Shown here: in pieces, positions 38,687 through 47,465 of the stretch
How the letters are laid out: every line of letters starts with the position of its first letter
Position numbering within the stretch: position 1 is the first letter of the stretch
Assembly (NCBI RefSeq): GCF_014636775.1
Contig: NZ_BMEQ01000001.1
Span: 310,001-374,000, forward strand
Reading direction: 5' to 3'
Source of the DNA: Kocuria dechangensis
GTDB taxonomy: Bacteria > Actinomycetota > Actinomycetes > Actinomycetales > Micrococcaceae
DNA: 64,000 nt
Translations under genes and position numbers: made by a program
Notes under the pieces: generated by a model
Told to the model about the DNA's origin: nothing
Seen by the model: the letters and a program-made list of their open reading frames with translations, nothing else
Databases searched by the model: none

Positions 38687-39087
38687 GGCCCCTCCTCGCT
38701 CGGACGTCCCGGTCCTCGCATCGTGCCACGCCATGGTGCCGGCGGGCGTCATCTCATCGGAGGGGCCGGTTTCCGGCGGACGGCCCCGACAGACGTCCAT
38801 CACGCGGGCGTGAACCGTCTCTATCCACCCGTCGTCACCACCACCACGGCCTCCACTCCACCACCTCGTCACACCTCCGCTATCGCAGCCGGCCGCTCGC
38901 CCTGACCGGCTCGCCGGTGACGCACTCCGTGCTCGAGCACAAGAGGGCGCACGTGTCCCACCGGGCGGGCCGGCCCGGGACCCGGAGTGAGGGCGGGGCC
39001 GCGCGCGAAGGCGCGGGGATCCGGTTCAGGGGATGCACAGCAGGCAGCTGGCAGACGCGTCCGCGACCACGAGGGCAGGAGGATCCG
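38687..39087. other. Stretch without recognisable features
   Basis: About 400 bp between the divergent lipoprotein and small membrane protein genes. No convincing gene, RNA or hairpin was seen. GCATCGTGCCACG near 38718 also occurs near 38188, on the other side of the lipoprotein gene. Confidence 0.4.
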
Positions 39088-39264
39088 ATGATGACGACCG
39101 CGCGCACGATCACCCGAGGCGTGTTCGCCGTGCTCGTCATCGCGCTGCTCGGATCGGCCTTCGGATACGGGGAGCTGAGGTTCATCACCGCGGCACTGCT
39201 GGACGCGGTGGCCGGGTTCGGGGTGGACGCGCGCCAGACGCAGGCGATCGCCGCCACCAGGTAG
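39088..39264 (+). CDS. Small membrane protein, 58 residues
   Basis: ATG 39088 follows a strong GGCAGGAGGATCC site. One hydrophobic helix (GVFAVLVIALLGSAFGYGEL) is followed by an amphipathic second segment. Function unknown. Confidence 0.55.
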   Translation: MMTTARTITRGVFAVLVIALLGSAFGYGELRFITAALLDAVAGFGVDARQTQAIAATR

Positions 39265-39282
39265 CCCGGTGCCGGCCGGGCG

Positions 39283-39528
39283 CTACGACCCCCGGCCCAG
39301 GCGCTGGTCCAGGCGCTCCATGCGCTCCCGGTACTGCTGGTCACTGCGCTGGAATCGTCTCCAGCTGAGCACAGCGATCACGAAGGTGCCGAACGCGCTC
39401 ACCACCGTGAACCACGACAGCTCGGATGCCAGCAGTTCGGATGCCAGCGCGAGGACGACGGCGGTCGCGAACAGCAGGCCGCAGGCGATCGCGAAGCCGC
39501 CGCTGATCGGAGCTCTTCCCGTGGCCAC
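39283..39528 (-). CDS. Small membrane protein, 81 residues
   Basis: GTG 39528 follows CAGGAGGTGCA. Two hydrophobic helices (FAIACGLLFATAVVLALASE and WFTVVSAFGTFVIAVLSW) are followed by a basic coiled-coil-like tail (RRFQRSDQQYRERMERLDQR). Convergent with the preceding small gene. Function unknown. Confidence 0.6.
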   Translation of the reverse strand: MATGRAPISGGFAIACGLLFATAVVLALASELLASELSWFTVVSAFGTFVIAVLSWRRFQRSDQQYRERMERLDQRLGRGS

Positions 39529-39559
39529 TGCACCTCCTGTGGGTCTGTGTTCCTGAAGC

Positions 39560-39760
39560 GTAGAACAGACCGGCAGGCTGGGCGCCGGAGGCGTCGAGGG
39601 CGCTGACCTCGGTGTCGATGAACGAGACCCGCTGGGCCTGGGCGCCGGTGAGGTCGAGTTCCTCGATGACGCAGCCGGTGAAGCGGGTGCTGGACAGGTC
39701 CCAGGTGGTGGCCCCGGAGCCGGTGAAGCGCAACGACTGGTAGGTACCGTGGGGGTGGAG
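39560..39760 (-). pseudogene. Pentapeptide-repeat protein fragment
   Basis: On the minus strand the frame reads LRFTG, DLSST, RFTGC, VIEEL, DLTGA, SFIDT and DASGA in five-residue register, the pattern of a right-handed beta-helix pentapeptide-repeat protein. There is no start codon with ribosome-binding site at the left end and no natural C-terminus; about 65 residues survive. It lies immediately downstream of a paralogous-family gene and upstream of a small membrane protein gene. Confidence 0.55.
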
Positions 39761-39786
39761 CACCCGGTGCACGGCGTGAAGGACGC

Positions 39787-40626
39787 TCAGCGGATGAACG
39801 GGCCGTGGGCCTTCATCCAGTCGTTCAGCCACCGCTCCAGATCATCGACGTGCCAGGTGGGGGCGTGGATCAGCAGCGCATCGGGGCCACGGCGGAGGAC
39901 CGCGTCGATCCCCTCCAGGCCGGCGAGCTCCAATGCCATCAGATCGACCAGGGCGGACCCACGAGCGGCGATGACGGCGTTGACACCGACGTCGAAACCG
40001 TCGGGCTCGGCCACGACTTCCACAGGCGAGCCGCCCAGCTCGAGAACCGTCGTCGGGCTCGTACGCAGATCGGCGATGACCCCGGCCGCGTACTGCTCCA
40101 GCTCGGTGGGGTACAGCGACTTCTCCCGGCGCTGGATCCTCAGCAGCCCGCCCATCGGCATGGTCGGCACGAAGATCTGGTGCCCTCTCCCTGTGAGCAC
40201 CGGGTGGTGGTGCAGGTGGTGTCGCGGGTCCTCCGGGGAACCCAGGCCCCAGCGGGCGTTGGGGGCGCCGGAGATGATGACGATGGCGAGGTAGGAGACC
40301 AGCCCGTCCAGCAGCGCGGCCGTCGTCTCGGACGGTGGCCTTGCCCTGGTCATGGTGTGCCGGGCCCACGAGGGCCACTGGTCCCGGGGCAGCACCGGCA
40401 CGCCCGGGGCGGCGTAGCCTTCCAGCTCGGCGCGGTGGCCGGTGATCCACCGCCACAGTGGCGTCAACGACGCCGGGGAGGCGTCGAGCATTGCGTCCGG
40501 GTCCACGCCGGCGGCGGTGAGCCGGGCGCGCAGGCGCACCCACGCGGCGGGGCGTTCGGCGAGGAACTCCTCGAGGGCGGCCGCAGCCTGCGGAGCGGTC
40601 ATCAGCCGGTACGGGGTGAACGGCAT
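39787..40626 (-). CDS. Unrecognised paralogous family, copy A
   Basis: 279 residues. Shares with copies C (45479-46318, roughly three-quarters identical by eye) and D (46480-47313) the segments QAAAALEEFLAERPAA, a DP..MLD.S..S..PLW.W motif near residues 45-60, WPSWARH near 87, and a SYLAIVI segment. HHLHHHPVLTGRGHQIFVP is unique to the A/C subtype. No catalytic or membrane features; probably cytoplasmic. The dispersed multi-copy layout resembles immunity-protein families, but no toxin is nearby. ACAGGACC lies upstream of ATG 40626. Confidence 0.75.
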   Translation of the reverse strand: MPFTPYRLMTAPQAAAALEEFLAERPAAWVRLRARLTAAGVDPDAMLDASPASLTPLWRWITGHRAELEGYAAPGVPVLPRDQWPSWARHTMTRARPPSETTAALLDGLVSYLAIVIISGAPNARWGLGSPEDPRHHLHHHPVLTGRGHQIFVPTMPMGGLLRIQRREKSLYPTELEQYAAGVIADLRTSPTTVLELGGSPVEVVAEPDGFDVGVNAVIAARGSALVDLMALELAGLEGIDAVLRRGPDALLIHAPTWHVDDLERWLNDWMKAHGPFIR

Positions 40627-40761
40627 GGCAGGGTCCTGTAGGGATCGGAGTGCGTCCCGTCGAGCGTCCGATGGTGTTGAAACGGAAGACAGGACACCAC
40701 CGTAGTCCGGTGGGCGCCGGTGGCAGAAGGGTGCGCGGGGAAGGCCGCGAGGCGCACGACG

Positions 40762-41306
40762 TCAGCCGGTGGACGACTGTGCGGGGAGCGCCTTCAAGTA
40801 GCGCCGGCTGCGCCGGGGCCGGGGGAAGCAGATCGGGGTGAGCAGCACCGGCACAGCGGCCATGGACCACGGCGGGTCGGCGCGATCAGCAGAGCCAGGA
40901 CCATTCCGGCAGCCATCGCGGCCGTGGCGAGTTCAGCCTCCAGACCGGAGCAGGCGAGCGTCCCGGCGGCGGTGCGGGTGCGCGGGCCCTCCGGCGTACG
41001 GCCGTCCTTGGCGGTGAACGTCAGCCACTGATCCAAAGCCCTCCGCTCTGCACGCTTGGCGAGCCGAGGCCGCGGCGCCTGGACAACGCGCTGGACAAGG
41101 AGCGACAGGCCGAGCCAGGTGCAGAGCGCCAGCAACCACCACCAGTCCATCTGCCGGCCGGCGACATCGAGCAGCCACCAGGTGAGAAGCGGAGGGCCGA
41201 TCAACAGCATCATCGACGCCGGAAGGGTGCGCACGAGGGTCTGCCTGACGGTGGGCACGGGCACGTGCTCGGTCTGCTGCTCGTTGCGATGCGCATGCTC
41301 GGCCAT
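40762..41306 (-). CDS. Membrane protein, possible frameshift near the C-terminus
   Basis: The continuous frame from ATG 41306 ends at 40794 (170 residues). It has two helices near residues 30-75 and a third near 128-145, then an unusual Cys/Pro/Gly-rich tail. Moving one frame at about 40878 instead gives PPWSMAAVPVLLTPICFPRP, then a basic RRSRRYLKALPAQ tail, ending at 40762, which looks like a natural fourth helix and C-terminus. I therefore suspect a one-base indel; the coordinates here include both endings. Function unknown. Confidence 0.55.
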
Positions 41307-41409
41307 GACCTGACGCTACCGACGCTCAGCCGGGGTTGCAGGTGCACATAAGGGGAGGGACAGCGCACGGGCGGGCGTGCCAGGATGCGGACGTAGAGGG
41401 GTGGGCGAG

Positions 41410-41583
41410 GTGCCGAACACGATCCGTGGGCTGCTCGTCGTCGTGGCGGCCGGCTTCCTGGTTCTTGGGGTGCGCGACGTCGTTCTCCGCGGGTGGTTCG
41501 GCCGGCCGATGATCGTCGGCGGGGTGCCCATGCTCATGGGCGTGTACCGGGATCTGCGTGATGAGGGCGGCGGTCGACGGTGA
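41410..41583 (+). CDS. Small membrane protein, 57 residues
   Basis: GTG 41410 lies 8 nt after AGAGGGG. One helix (IRGLLVVVAAGFLVLGV) and a second hydrophobic turn (MIVGGVPMLMGVY) are followed by a charged tail. The stop overlaps the next GTG (GGTGA). Function unknown. Confidence 0.5.
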   Translation: MPNTIRGLLVVVAAGFLVLGVRDVVLRGWFGRPMIVGGVPMLMGVYRDLRDEGGGRR

Positions 41584-41822
41584 CCGGGAGGGCGCCGCGG
41601 CACGGCGGGGAGGCGACGCCGGCGCGGCGGAAGCAGAATGCCCGGGGCATGCTCGCCGTGCTCGGGTTCTGCGCCCTCGGTGCGCTGGCCATCGGATCGC
41701 TCCTCGGGACGCCGCTGTACGAGCAGCGGAAGGCCCGGCGCCGGGAGCAAGCGGCAGACGTGACCGAGGGCCCGGACGCTCAGCCGGCGGAGCGGCTCCC
41801 GCCGTCGAATCCCAGCGGGTAG
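41580..41822 (+). CDS. Small membrane protein, 80 residues
   Basis: GTG 41580 overlaps the stop of the upstream gene. A basic N-terminus is followed by one helix (GMLAVLGFCALGALAIGSLL) and a hydrophilic tail rich in Arg, Glu and Pro. Its 3' end overlaps that of the convergent gene by 43 nt. Function unknown. Confidence 0.5.
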   Translation: MTGRAPRHGGEATPARRKQNARGMLAVLGFCALGALAIGSLLGTPLYEQRKARRREQAADVTEGPDAQPAERLPPSNPSG

Positions 41823-42046
41823 TGGGCGTAGGAAACGGTGCCGTCCGGCCAGTCGTCGGCGACAGCATCGGCGTGCGCGGCGGCCTCGGCCTCGGTGCCG
41901 AACATCCCGAGGATCGGGTTCTCCAGGTCTGCGTCCTGGCTGACGATCCAGGCTCCGTGCTGGTCGGGGCGGTGGACACTGGAGCGCACGGCCACGAGCA
42001 CGGCGGCTGTGATGGCGGCGCCGGCGAGGAGTGAGTTTGCTTTCAT
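41780..42046 (-). CDS. Small anchored or secreted protein, 88 residues
   Basis: ATG 42046 begins MKANSLLAGAAITAAVLVAV, a signal-anchor or signal peptide, followed by an acidic domain (DQHGAWIVSQDADLENPILG, DDWPDGTVSYAHYPLG). No family recognised. The start follows GTGGGAATC, a modest ribosome-binding site. Confidence 0.5.
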   Translation of the reverse strand: MKANSLLAGAAITAAVLVAVRSSVHRPDQHGAWIVSQDADLENPILGMFGTEAEAAAHADAVADDWPDGTVSYAHYPLGFDGGSRSAG

Positions 42047-42099
42047 GATTCCCACGGTAGGTGCGCCCACCGCGGCACCGGCGTGTTACGACCGGCGGG

Positions 42100-42783
42100 T
42101 CACCAGGGAAGGTGGCGCTGCAGCCACAGGGGGATCCACATCCGCAGTATGAGCTCGTTCGAGTGCGGGGCGTCGACCACCAGAGCGGCAGGCCCCTAGC
42201 GGTGGACTGACTTCACGGCGTCCCGCTCGCTCAGCTCGGCGATCAACCACTCCACCAGCGCCGGATGCCCGGCCACGATGTCCTCGCGCAGCCCGACGTC
42301 GAAGCAGTCCACCTCGGCTGCCACGGTCACCAGCGCCTCCTCGGCGGTGGACGCCTCCGGGCGGTTCAGCAACGGGAAGTCGTTGATGCGGTGGTGGCCG
42401 CTCTCCCATCGGGCCTCGGGCACCTCAGCGGTGATGATCCGGGCCAGGTAGGAGGCGAAGCCGTCGACCAGCGCCAGAGTCTCGGCCGGCGGGTGCGGGT
42501 CCACCAGCGTGGCGTGGCGGGCCCAGCTGGGCCACGTGGGCCGGGTCGGGTCCTCGGCCAGTGGCCGTGGATCCACGCCGAGCTTCCCGGCCAGAGAGGT
42601 GATCCACGCCCACAGCGGAGCCACGGAGACCAGTGATCCGTCGAGCATCGTGGCGGGGTCACGGCCGTGGGCGAGGAGCGCGGAGCGCAACCGCTCCAGC
42701 GCCGGGCCGCGTTCGGCGAGGTGCTCATCGAGCGCGTCGGCGGCCTGGGGTCCGGTCATCGACTCGTACAGCAGCTGCCCCAT
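42100..42783 (-). pseudogene. Unrecognised paralogous family, copy B: nonsense mutation and internal deletion
   Basis: From ATG 42783 the sequence closely follows copy D: QLLYESMTGPQAADALDEHL, TWPSWARH and PHPPAETLALVDGF. About 50 residues after the NDFPLL segment are missing in frame. At 42196-42198 a TAG interrupts VKSVHR*GP; copy D has VESVHRYGP there. After the TAG the same frame continues to match copy D (ALVVDAP, then WLQRHL) up to a TGA at 42100. A single Tyr-to-stop change therefore truncates an otherwise readable copy by about 31 residues. Confidence 0.8.
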
Positions 42784-42887
42784 GAGGGTGACTGTAACGC
42801 GCGGGCGGCCTGCCGGCGTCAGCAGGGCCACCGAGCGCACGAGGGCGGCGCGTACGTTCTCGGACGTGGTCCGCACACATGAGGGAC

Positions 42888-43151
42888 ATGACCATCACTG
42901 CACACCGCCGCAGGAGCGCCACCGAGCGCCTCGAGCAGCTGCGCGACTTCGGCTCCTCCCACGAACGCGCCCCCTCCCGCCCCTACTACTACGGGTCCAA
43001 CCGGCTGGACACGACCGTCCACGCCTACGAGTGGTTCCTGAAGCACCCCTCGCCCCATGTCCCCCTGACGCTGGACTTCTTCCCGCAGTCCCGGGTCTTG
43101 CGCGCCCAGGCGACGATCACCGACCCGCCCGTCGGTAGTGCACAGAGCTGA
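42888..43151 (+). CDS. Hypothetical protein, 87 residues
   Basis: Basic N-terminal half (HRRRSATERLEQLRDFG) and an aromatic middle (PYYYGSNRLDTTVHAYEWFL). No family recognised. ATG 42888 or 42879 could be the start; neither has a good ribosome-binding site. It diverges from pseudogene copy B. Confidence 0.45.
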   Translation: MTITAHRRRSATERLEQLRDFGSSHERAPSRPYYYGSNRLDTTVHAYEWFLKHPSPHVPLTLDFFPQSRVLRAQATITDPPVGSAQS

Positions 43152-43306
43152 CGGGCCAGCCCCTGGGTGGTCCCGGACGGAGGGCCGTGACCGGTGCCGC
43201 CGCGGACCGCGCGGCGTCCCGCAATCGAGCCCATGTTCGTCCGACAATTGACAGGCTTTGCCACAGACGACCGCCCGCCCCTGGACCCCCGCCAAGGAGC
43301 AACACC

Positions 43307-43768
43307 GTGAAGAGAACGCTCGCCGCCGCAGCCATCGCCGGACTCGCCGCCCTGACCGGGTGCTCCGCCAGCCCCGCGGTGGAGGACGATCCGTCGGCAG
43401 CCCCGTCGGAGTCCGCCACCATCCCGGTCCCGGCCCTGCCCCCGGAATCCCCGGAGGCGACGGCGGCCGGCGGCGGCGTCAAGGAGGCGTGCGAGACGTT
43501 CAACGCGCTCTGGGCCCAGTACGCGGCCGTCCCCGGTGACGACCCGGAGGCGTACGAGGAGATCTACCTGAAGTCCGAGGACGCCAAGGACACCGCTCCG
43601 GAGGAGGTGTCCGGTCTCTTCGCAGCACTGAGCCTCATCGCCATCGACCACGCCGGGGCGGCCGAGACCGGTGGGGAGCCGGAACAGGCGTCCAAGGACG
43701 CCGTCCGTGATGCCGTCTTCGCCAACTCGGGCGTCTGCACAGCCGAGGACGTCACCCTGACGCTGTGA
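43307..43768 (+). CDS. Putative lipoprotein
   Basis: 153 residues from GTG 43307 after CAAGGAGC. Signal MKRTLAAAAIAGLAALTGCS with the lipobox LTGC, then a Pro/Glu/Ser linker and a helical acidic domain with a Cys pair (ACETF and GVCTAED) that may form a disulfide. Function unknown. Confidence 0.7.
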   Translation: MKRTLAAAAIAGLAALTGCSASPAVEDDPSAAPSESATIPVPALPPESPEATAAGGGVKEACETFNALWAQYAAVPGDDPEAYEEIYLKSEDAKDTAPEEVSGLFAALSLIAIDHAGAAETGGEPEQASKDAVRDAVFANSGVCTAEDVTLTL

Positions 43769-43864
43769 AGCGCACGCTGAGCGACCCTGCCAACGGGAAC
43801 CATCGGCGTCTGCTTCGACGGTGCTCCTCTGCCGCCCCATCCCCTCCAACGACAGGAACAGACC

Positions 43865-44284
43865 GTGGTGTACGACCCTGAGCGAGAGCGGCGCAACGAC
43901 GCCGTCTACGCCGAGCACAAGCAGGCCCTGGCCCGGGGCGAGAAGCGGGTGCTGCGCACGACGGCCACCGGCGAACTGCACAGCTATGCCGGTGAGGAGA
44001 TCGGGTTCACGCCCGGCGCCGGCCAGGTCCAGGTGAGCACCTGGTGGGGCATGGGCATCGTGACGGCGGTGCTCTGGGCAGGATTCGCCTTCTCCTGGGT
44101 GCTGCTCCTTGCCCCCGTGAGGGAGGGCGGGCAACCCTTCTGGGGCGCGCTGTTCCTGACGGTGCTGGCGGGACTGCTCGGCTGGTACACCTTCAGGCTC
44201 GCCAGGGACGAGTACCGCGCGGCCAAGCTGCGCAAGGAACGCGGTGCCCCCAAGCCCGGCACCAGCGGCCGCCTCCCCACGTAA
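43865..44284 (+). CDS. Two-helix membrane protein
   Basis: 139 residues. A charged cytoplasmic N-terminal region is followed by two helices around residues 60-83 and 92-112, then a basic tail. The start at 43865 is GTG with GGAACAGACC upstream. No family recognised. Confidence 0.55.
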   Translation: MVYDPERERRNDAVYAEHKQALARGEKRVLRTTATGELHSYAGEEIGFTPGAGQVQVSTWWGMGIVTAVLWAGFAFSWVLLLAPVREGGQPFWGALFLTVLAGLLGWYTFRLARDEYRAAKLRKERGAPKPGTSGRLPT

Positions 44285-44417
44285 CCGCTCACCGCAGCCC
44301 GCATCCAGAACGGCCACCGAAGACGACGACGCCCGCCGAGGATCAAGCCGGCGGGCGTTCGTTGTGTGCGCGCGAGTAGCTCTCCGCCCCGGGCCGGCGG
44401 GCCCGGAGCGCAAGTTC

Positions 44418-45191
44418 TCAGCAGCTGACCGGCGTCAGCGCCAGCCGGCCGCCTTCGGGAACCCGGATCGGGTCGCCGTGGCCCGGGGCCAGGACGTCGA
44501 AGGAGTCCCAGTCCAGCAGGATCTCCGCGGTGCGGTGGGCGTGGCGGACATCGGCGTGGTACGGGTCGGCCAGCAGCTGCGGGAAGTCTTTGACGGGGGA
44601 GACCATGTGCGCGGTGACCACGGCATCCCCCGAGAGCAGAACCCCGGTGTCGCCGACCAGGTAGGAGGCGTGGCCGGAGGTGTGGCCGGTGGACATCACC
44701 GGGCGCAGGGCGCCGGGGACGTCGAGCACCTCGGTGTCGGTGCTGAACGGGGTGAGGCCCTCGGCCGGCACGGTGTGGTCCTTCAGCCCGCCCACCCGGA
44801 TGGCGTGGATCGACCACTTCGCCCAGCGCCAGGAGCGCAGCGCGCGGGGGATGGACTGCTTGGGTCCGATCTGCTCGCGCCTGGCGCCGGTGATGTTGGG
44901 GATCTCGGCGGCGGCCAGGTGCACCGGCACGCCGGCGGCGAGGTAGCGGGGGAGGTTGCCGATGTGGTCACCGTGGGCGTGGGTGATGACCACCGCTGCG
45001 GGCAGGCCCTTCACCCCGATCGCCTCCAGGGAGGCGTCGAGCATCCCGGTGTCCCCGGGGTAGCCGCAGTCGATGAGGGTGTAGTCGTCTCCGTTGCGCA
45101 CGACGGCCCAGTTGGCGCCGGTGCCGGTCACCAGGGTGGTGCCGGATCCCAGATCGTGCAGGTTGTCGGCGGGGGTCCATCGTCTCGTCAT
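44418..45191 (-). CDS. MBL-fold metallohydrolase
   Basis: 257 residues. The metal site THAHGDHIG is at about residue 66, with further ligands in STGHTSGHASYL, LSGDAVV and LAPGHGDPI. The layout is that of general metallo-beta-lactamase-fold hydrolases (glyoxalase II/lactonase-like). Substrate unknown. ATG 45191 begins MTRRWTPADN. It is isolated in an accessory region. Confidence 0.85.
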   Translation of the reverse strand: MTRRWTPADNLHDLGSGTTLVTGTGANWAVVRNGDDYTLIDCGYPGDTGMLDASLEAIGVKGLPAAVVITHAHGDHIGNLPRYLAAGVPVHLAAAEIPNITGARREQIGPKQSIPRALRSWRWAKWSIHAIRVGGLKDHTVPAEGLTPFSTDTEVLDVPGALRPVMSTGHTSGHASYLVGDTGVLLSGDAVVTAHMVSPVKDFPQLLADPYHADVRHAHRTAEILLDWDSFDVLAPGHGDPIRVPEGGRLALTPVSC

Positions 45192-45478
45192 GGTCAACCA
45201 ATCTGTCAGATGAAGATGGTGGCGGCGTGCATGGTCGTCAGCCCGCGAGCCGTCAGGCCGTTCTTCGGACCCTTGCCGCGGTGACTTCCCAGGTGGCCGC
45301 TGAGCTGGATGCCTGGATACGGAACAGGTCCGGTTTGACGTCTTCCGGGGCAGTCGGGACCGGCGCCGCAAGGAGTGTGCCAGGGGCCATCGCGGCCGTG
45401 CCCGGTGCAGGCTCCGGACGCGCGGGCTGTCAGCTCGCGGAGCGTCCGGCGCGTCACGGGCGGTGCGGGGGTGGGTGC

Positions 45479-46318
45479 TCAGCGGATGAACGGGCCGTTG
45501 GCCTTCATCCATTCGTTCAGCCACCGCTCCAGCTCATCGGTGTGCCAGGACGGGGCGTCCACCTGCAGCGCATCGGGAGCACGCCGGAGGACCGAGACGA
45601 CCCCGTGCTGGCCGGCGAGCTCGTGCGCCATGCGGTCGACCAGAGCGGAACTGCGATCGGCGATGACCGCGTGCACGCCGACGTCGAAGGCCTCCGGCTC
45701 GGCCACGACCACCACGGGGGAGTCCTCCGGATCGAGAACAGCTTTCGGGCTCGTGCGCAGATCGGCGATGACACCGGCCGCGTACTGCTCCAGCTCGGTC
45801 TCGTGCAGCGACTTCTCACCGCGCTTGAGCCGGAGCACCCCGCCCATCGGCAGGGTCGGCACGAAGATCTGGTGCCCCCTCCCGGTGAGCACCGGGTGGT
45901 GGTGCAGATGGTGGTTCGGGTCCTCCTGTGAGCCCAGGCCCCACTTGGCGTTGGGGGCGCCGGTGATGACGACGATGGCGAGGTAGGAGACCAGCCCGTC
46001 CACCAGCACGACCATCGTCGACGACGGGACCTTCGCGCCGGTCACGGCGTGCCGGGCCCACGACGGCCAGTTCTCGCGGGGCACCACCGGGGTGTTCGCC
46101 GCAGGGTTGCCTTCGAGCTCCGCACGCCGGCCGGCGATCCATCGCCACAGCCGAGTCAGGGAGGCAGGGGAGCCGTCGAGCAGTGTGTCCGGATCCATCC
46201 CGTGGGCAGTGAGCTCGGCGCACAGGCCCGCCCACGCGGCGGGGCGTTCCGCGAGGAACTCCTCGAGGGCGGCGGCGGCTTGCTGAGCGGTCATCCGCCG
46301 GTAGTGGGTGAACGGCAT
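45479..46318 (-). CDS. Unrecognised paralogous family, copy C
   Basis: 279 residues; same length as copy A and very similar along its whole length, including MPFTHYRRMTAQQAAAALEE, WGLGSQEDPNHHLHHHPVL and WLNEWMKANGPFIR at the end. The ribosome-binding context (ACAGGACCCTGCC) is also the same as copy A, so the duplication includes flanking DNA. It is followed at 161 bp upstream by copy D on the same strand. Confidence 0.75.
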   Translation of the reverse strand: MPFTHYRRMTAQQAAAALEEFLAERPAAWAGLCAELTAHGMDPDTLLDGSPASLTRLWRWIAGRRAELEGNPAANTPVVPRENWPSWARHAVTGAKVPSSTMVVLVDGLVSYLAIVVITGAPNAKWGLGSQEDPNHHLHHHPVLTGRGHQIFVPTLPMGGVLRLKRGEKSLHETELEQYAAGVIADLRTSPKAVLDPEDSPVVVVAEPEAFDVGVHAVIADRSSALVDRMAHELAGQHGVVSVLRRAPDALQVDAPSWHTDELERWLNEWMKANGPFIR

Positions 46319-46479
46319 GGCAGGGTCCTGTGGGGAACGGGCTCGGTCCCGTCGCGCGCCTGAGGGGCTCGGGACGGGAGGGGCGACTCCATCTTAAGCG
46401 GGAACGCGCCGGCGGAGGAATGTGCGCGAGGGAAGGCCGCGGTGTACTCGGTACGCCGAGACCGACCGTGGGGGCTGCG

Positions 46480-47313
46480 TCACCGCGCCAGGTGACGCTG
46501 CAGCCACAGCGTGCACCACAGCGTCAGCCGGGTCTCGTCCCAGTCCGGGGCGTCGACGACCAGCGCGTCGGGCCCGTACCGGTGCACCGATTCGACGCCG
46601 TCGCGGTCGGTGAGCTCGGTGATCATCCACTCCACCGTCTGTGGGTGCTGCGCTGCGAGGTCGGGACGCAGCCCGACGTCGAAGCAGTCGACCTCGGCGA
46701 CCACCGTCACCAGCGGCTCCTCGGTGGCGTCGGCCACCGGGCCTTCACCGCGCAGCGCGGTGATCGTGCGCTGGAGGTAGGCGAGCATCTCGGTCCCGCC
46801 CATCGGGTCGCGGCCGTGGGCGGACTGATAGGCGCTGTAGAGCGGCATGGACGGCAGGAAGACCTGGTGGTGGTCGGAGGCCAGGAGCGGGTAGTTGAGC
46901 ATCGGGTGCGTGCCGATGCGGTGCTCCCCGACGAGCCACTGCGTGCCGGGGACCGCGGCGGTGATGATCCGGGTGAGGTAGGAGGTGAAGCCGTCGACCA
47001 GAGCGAGGGTCTCGGCCGGCGGGTGCGGGTCTACGAGCATCCCGTGGCGGGCCCAGCTGGGCCAGGTCTCCCGGGTCGGGTCCTCGTCCAGCGTCCTCGG
47101 GTCGGCGCCCAGCTCGGTGAACCGGTCGGTCAGCCATGCCCAAAGCGGGGCGACGGAGTCCAGCGACCCGTCGAGCATCCTCTCGGGGTCACCGCCGTGG
47201 GCGGCCGATGTGGAGCGCAGCTGCTTCAGCGCCGCCGGGCGTTCGGCGATGAACGCATCCAGGGCGTCGGCGGCCTGGGCCGGGGTCATCGACTCGTAGA
47301 GCATCGTCGCCAT
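46480..47313 (-). CDS. Unrecognised paralogous family, copy D
   Basis: 277 residues from ATG 47313, chosen to match the start of copy B (MATMLYESM against MGQLLYESM). Shared family motifs are AADALDAFIAERPAA, DGSLDSVAPLWAWL and TWPSWARHG. The central region (PLLASDHHQVFLPSMPLYS) corresponds to the HHPVLTGRGHQIFVP region of A and C. Ends WCTLWLQRHLAR. No function assigned. Confidence 0.75.
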   Translation of the reverse strand: MATMLYESMTPAQAADALDAFIAERPAALKQLRSTSAAHGGDPERMLDGSLDSVAPLWAWLTDRFTELGADPRTLDEDPTRETWPSWARHGMLVDPHPPAETLALVDGFTSYLTRIITAAVPGTQWLVGEHRIGTHPMLNYPLLASDHHQVFLPSMPLYSAYQSAHGRDPMGGTEMLAYLQRTITALRGEGPVADATEEPLVTVVAEVDCFDVGLRPDLAAQHPQTVEWMITELTDRDGVESVHRYGPDALVVDAPDWDETRLTLWCTLWLQRHLAR

Positions 47314-47465
47314 GGACCGCACTCTACTGGGCGCCAGGGGGTGAGCCCCGCTCCGAGGTCGTGCAGGGCGGACGCGGCCGGCGCGCAGCCCATCCGACGG
47401 CCCAGCGCGGCGTCGGCGTCACCGCTCGTCCTCCTGCGGCCACGGGAGCACCTGGAAGACCACCG

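Noticed and set aside
41326-41979. Long minus-strand frame across the two small membrane-protein genes
   Set aside because: Ser/Thr/Arg/Pro-rich shadow with no start context; the plus-strand genes have coupled starts and membrane helices.
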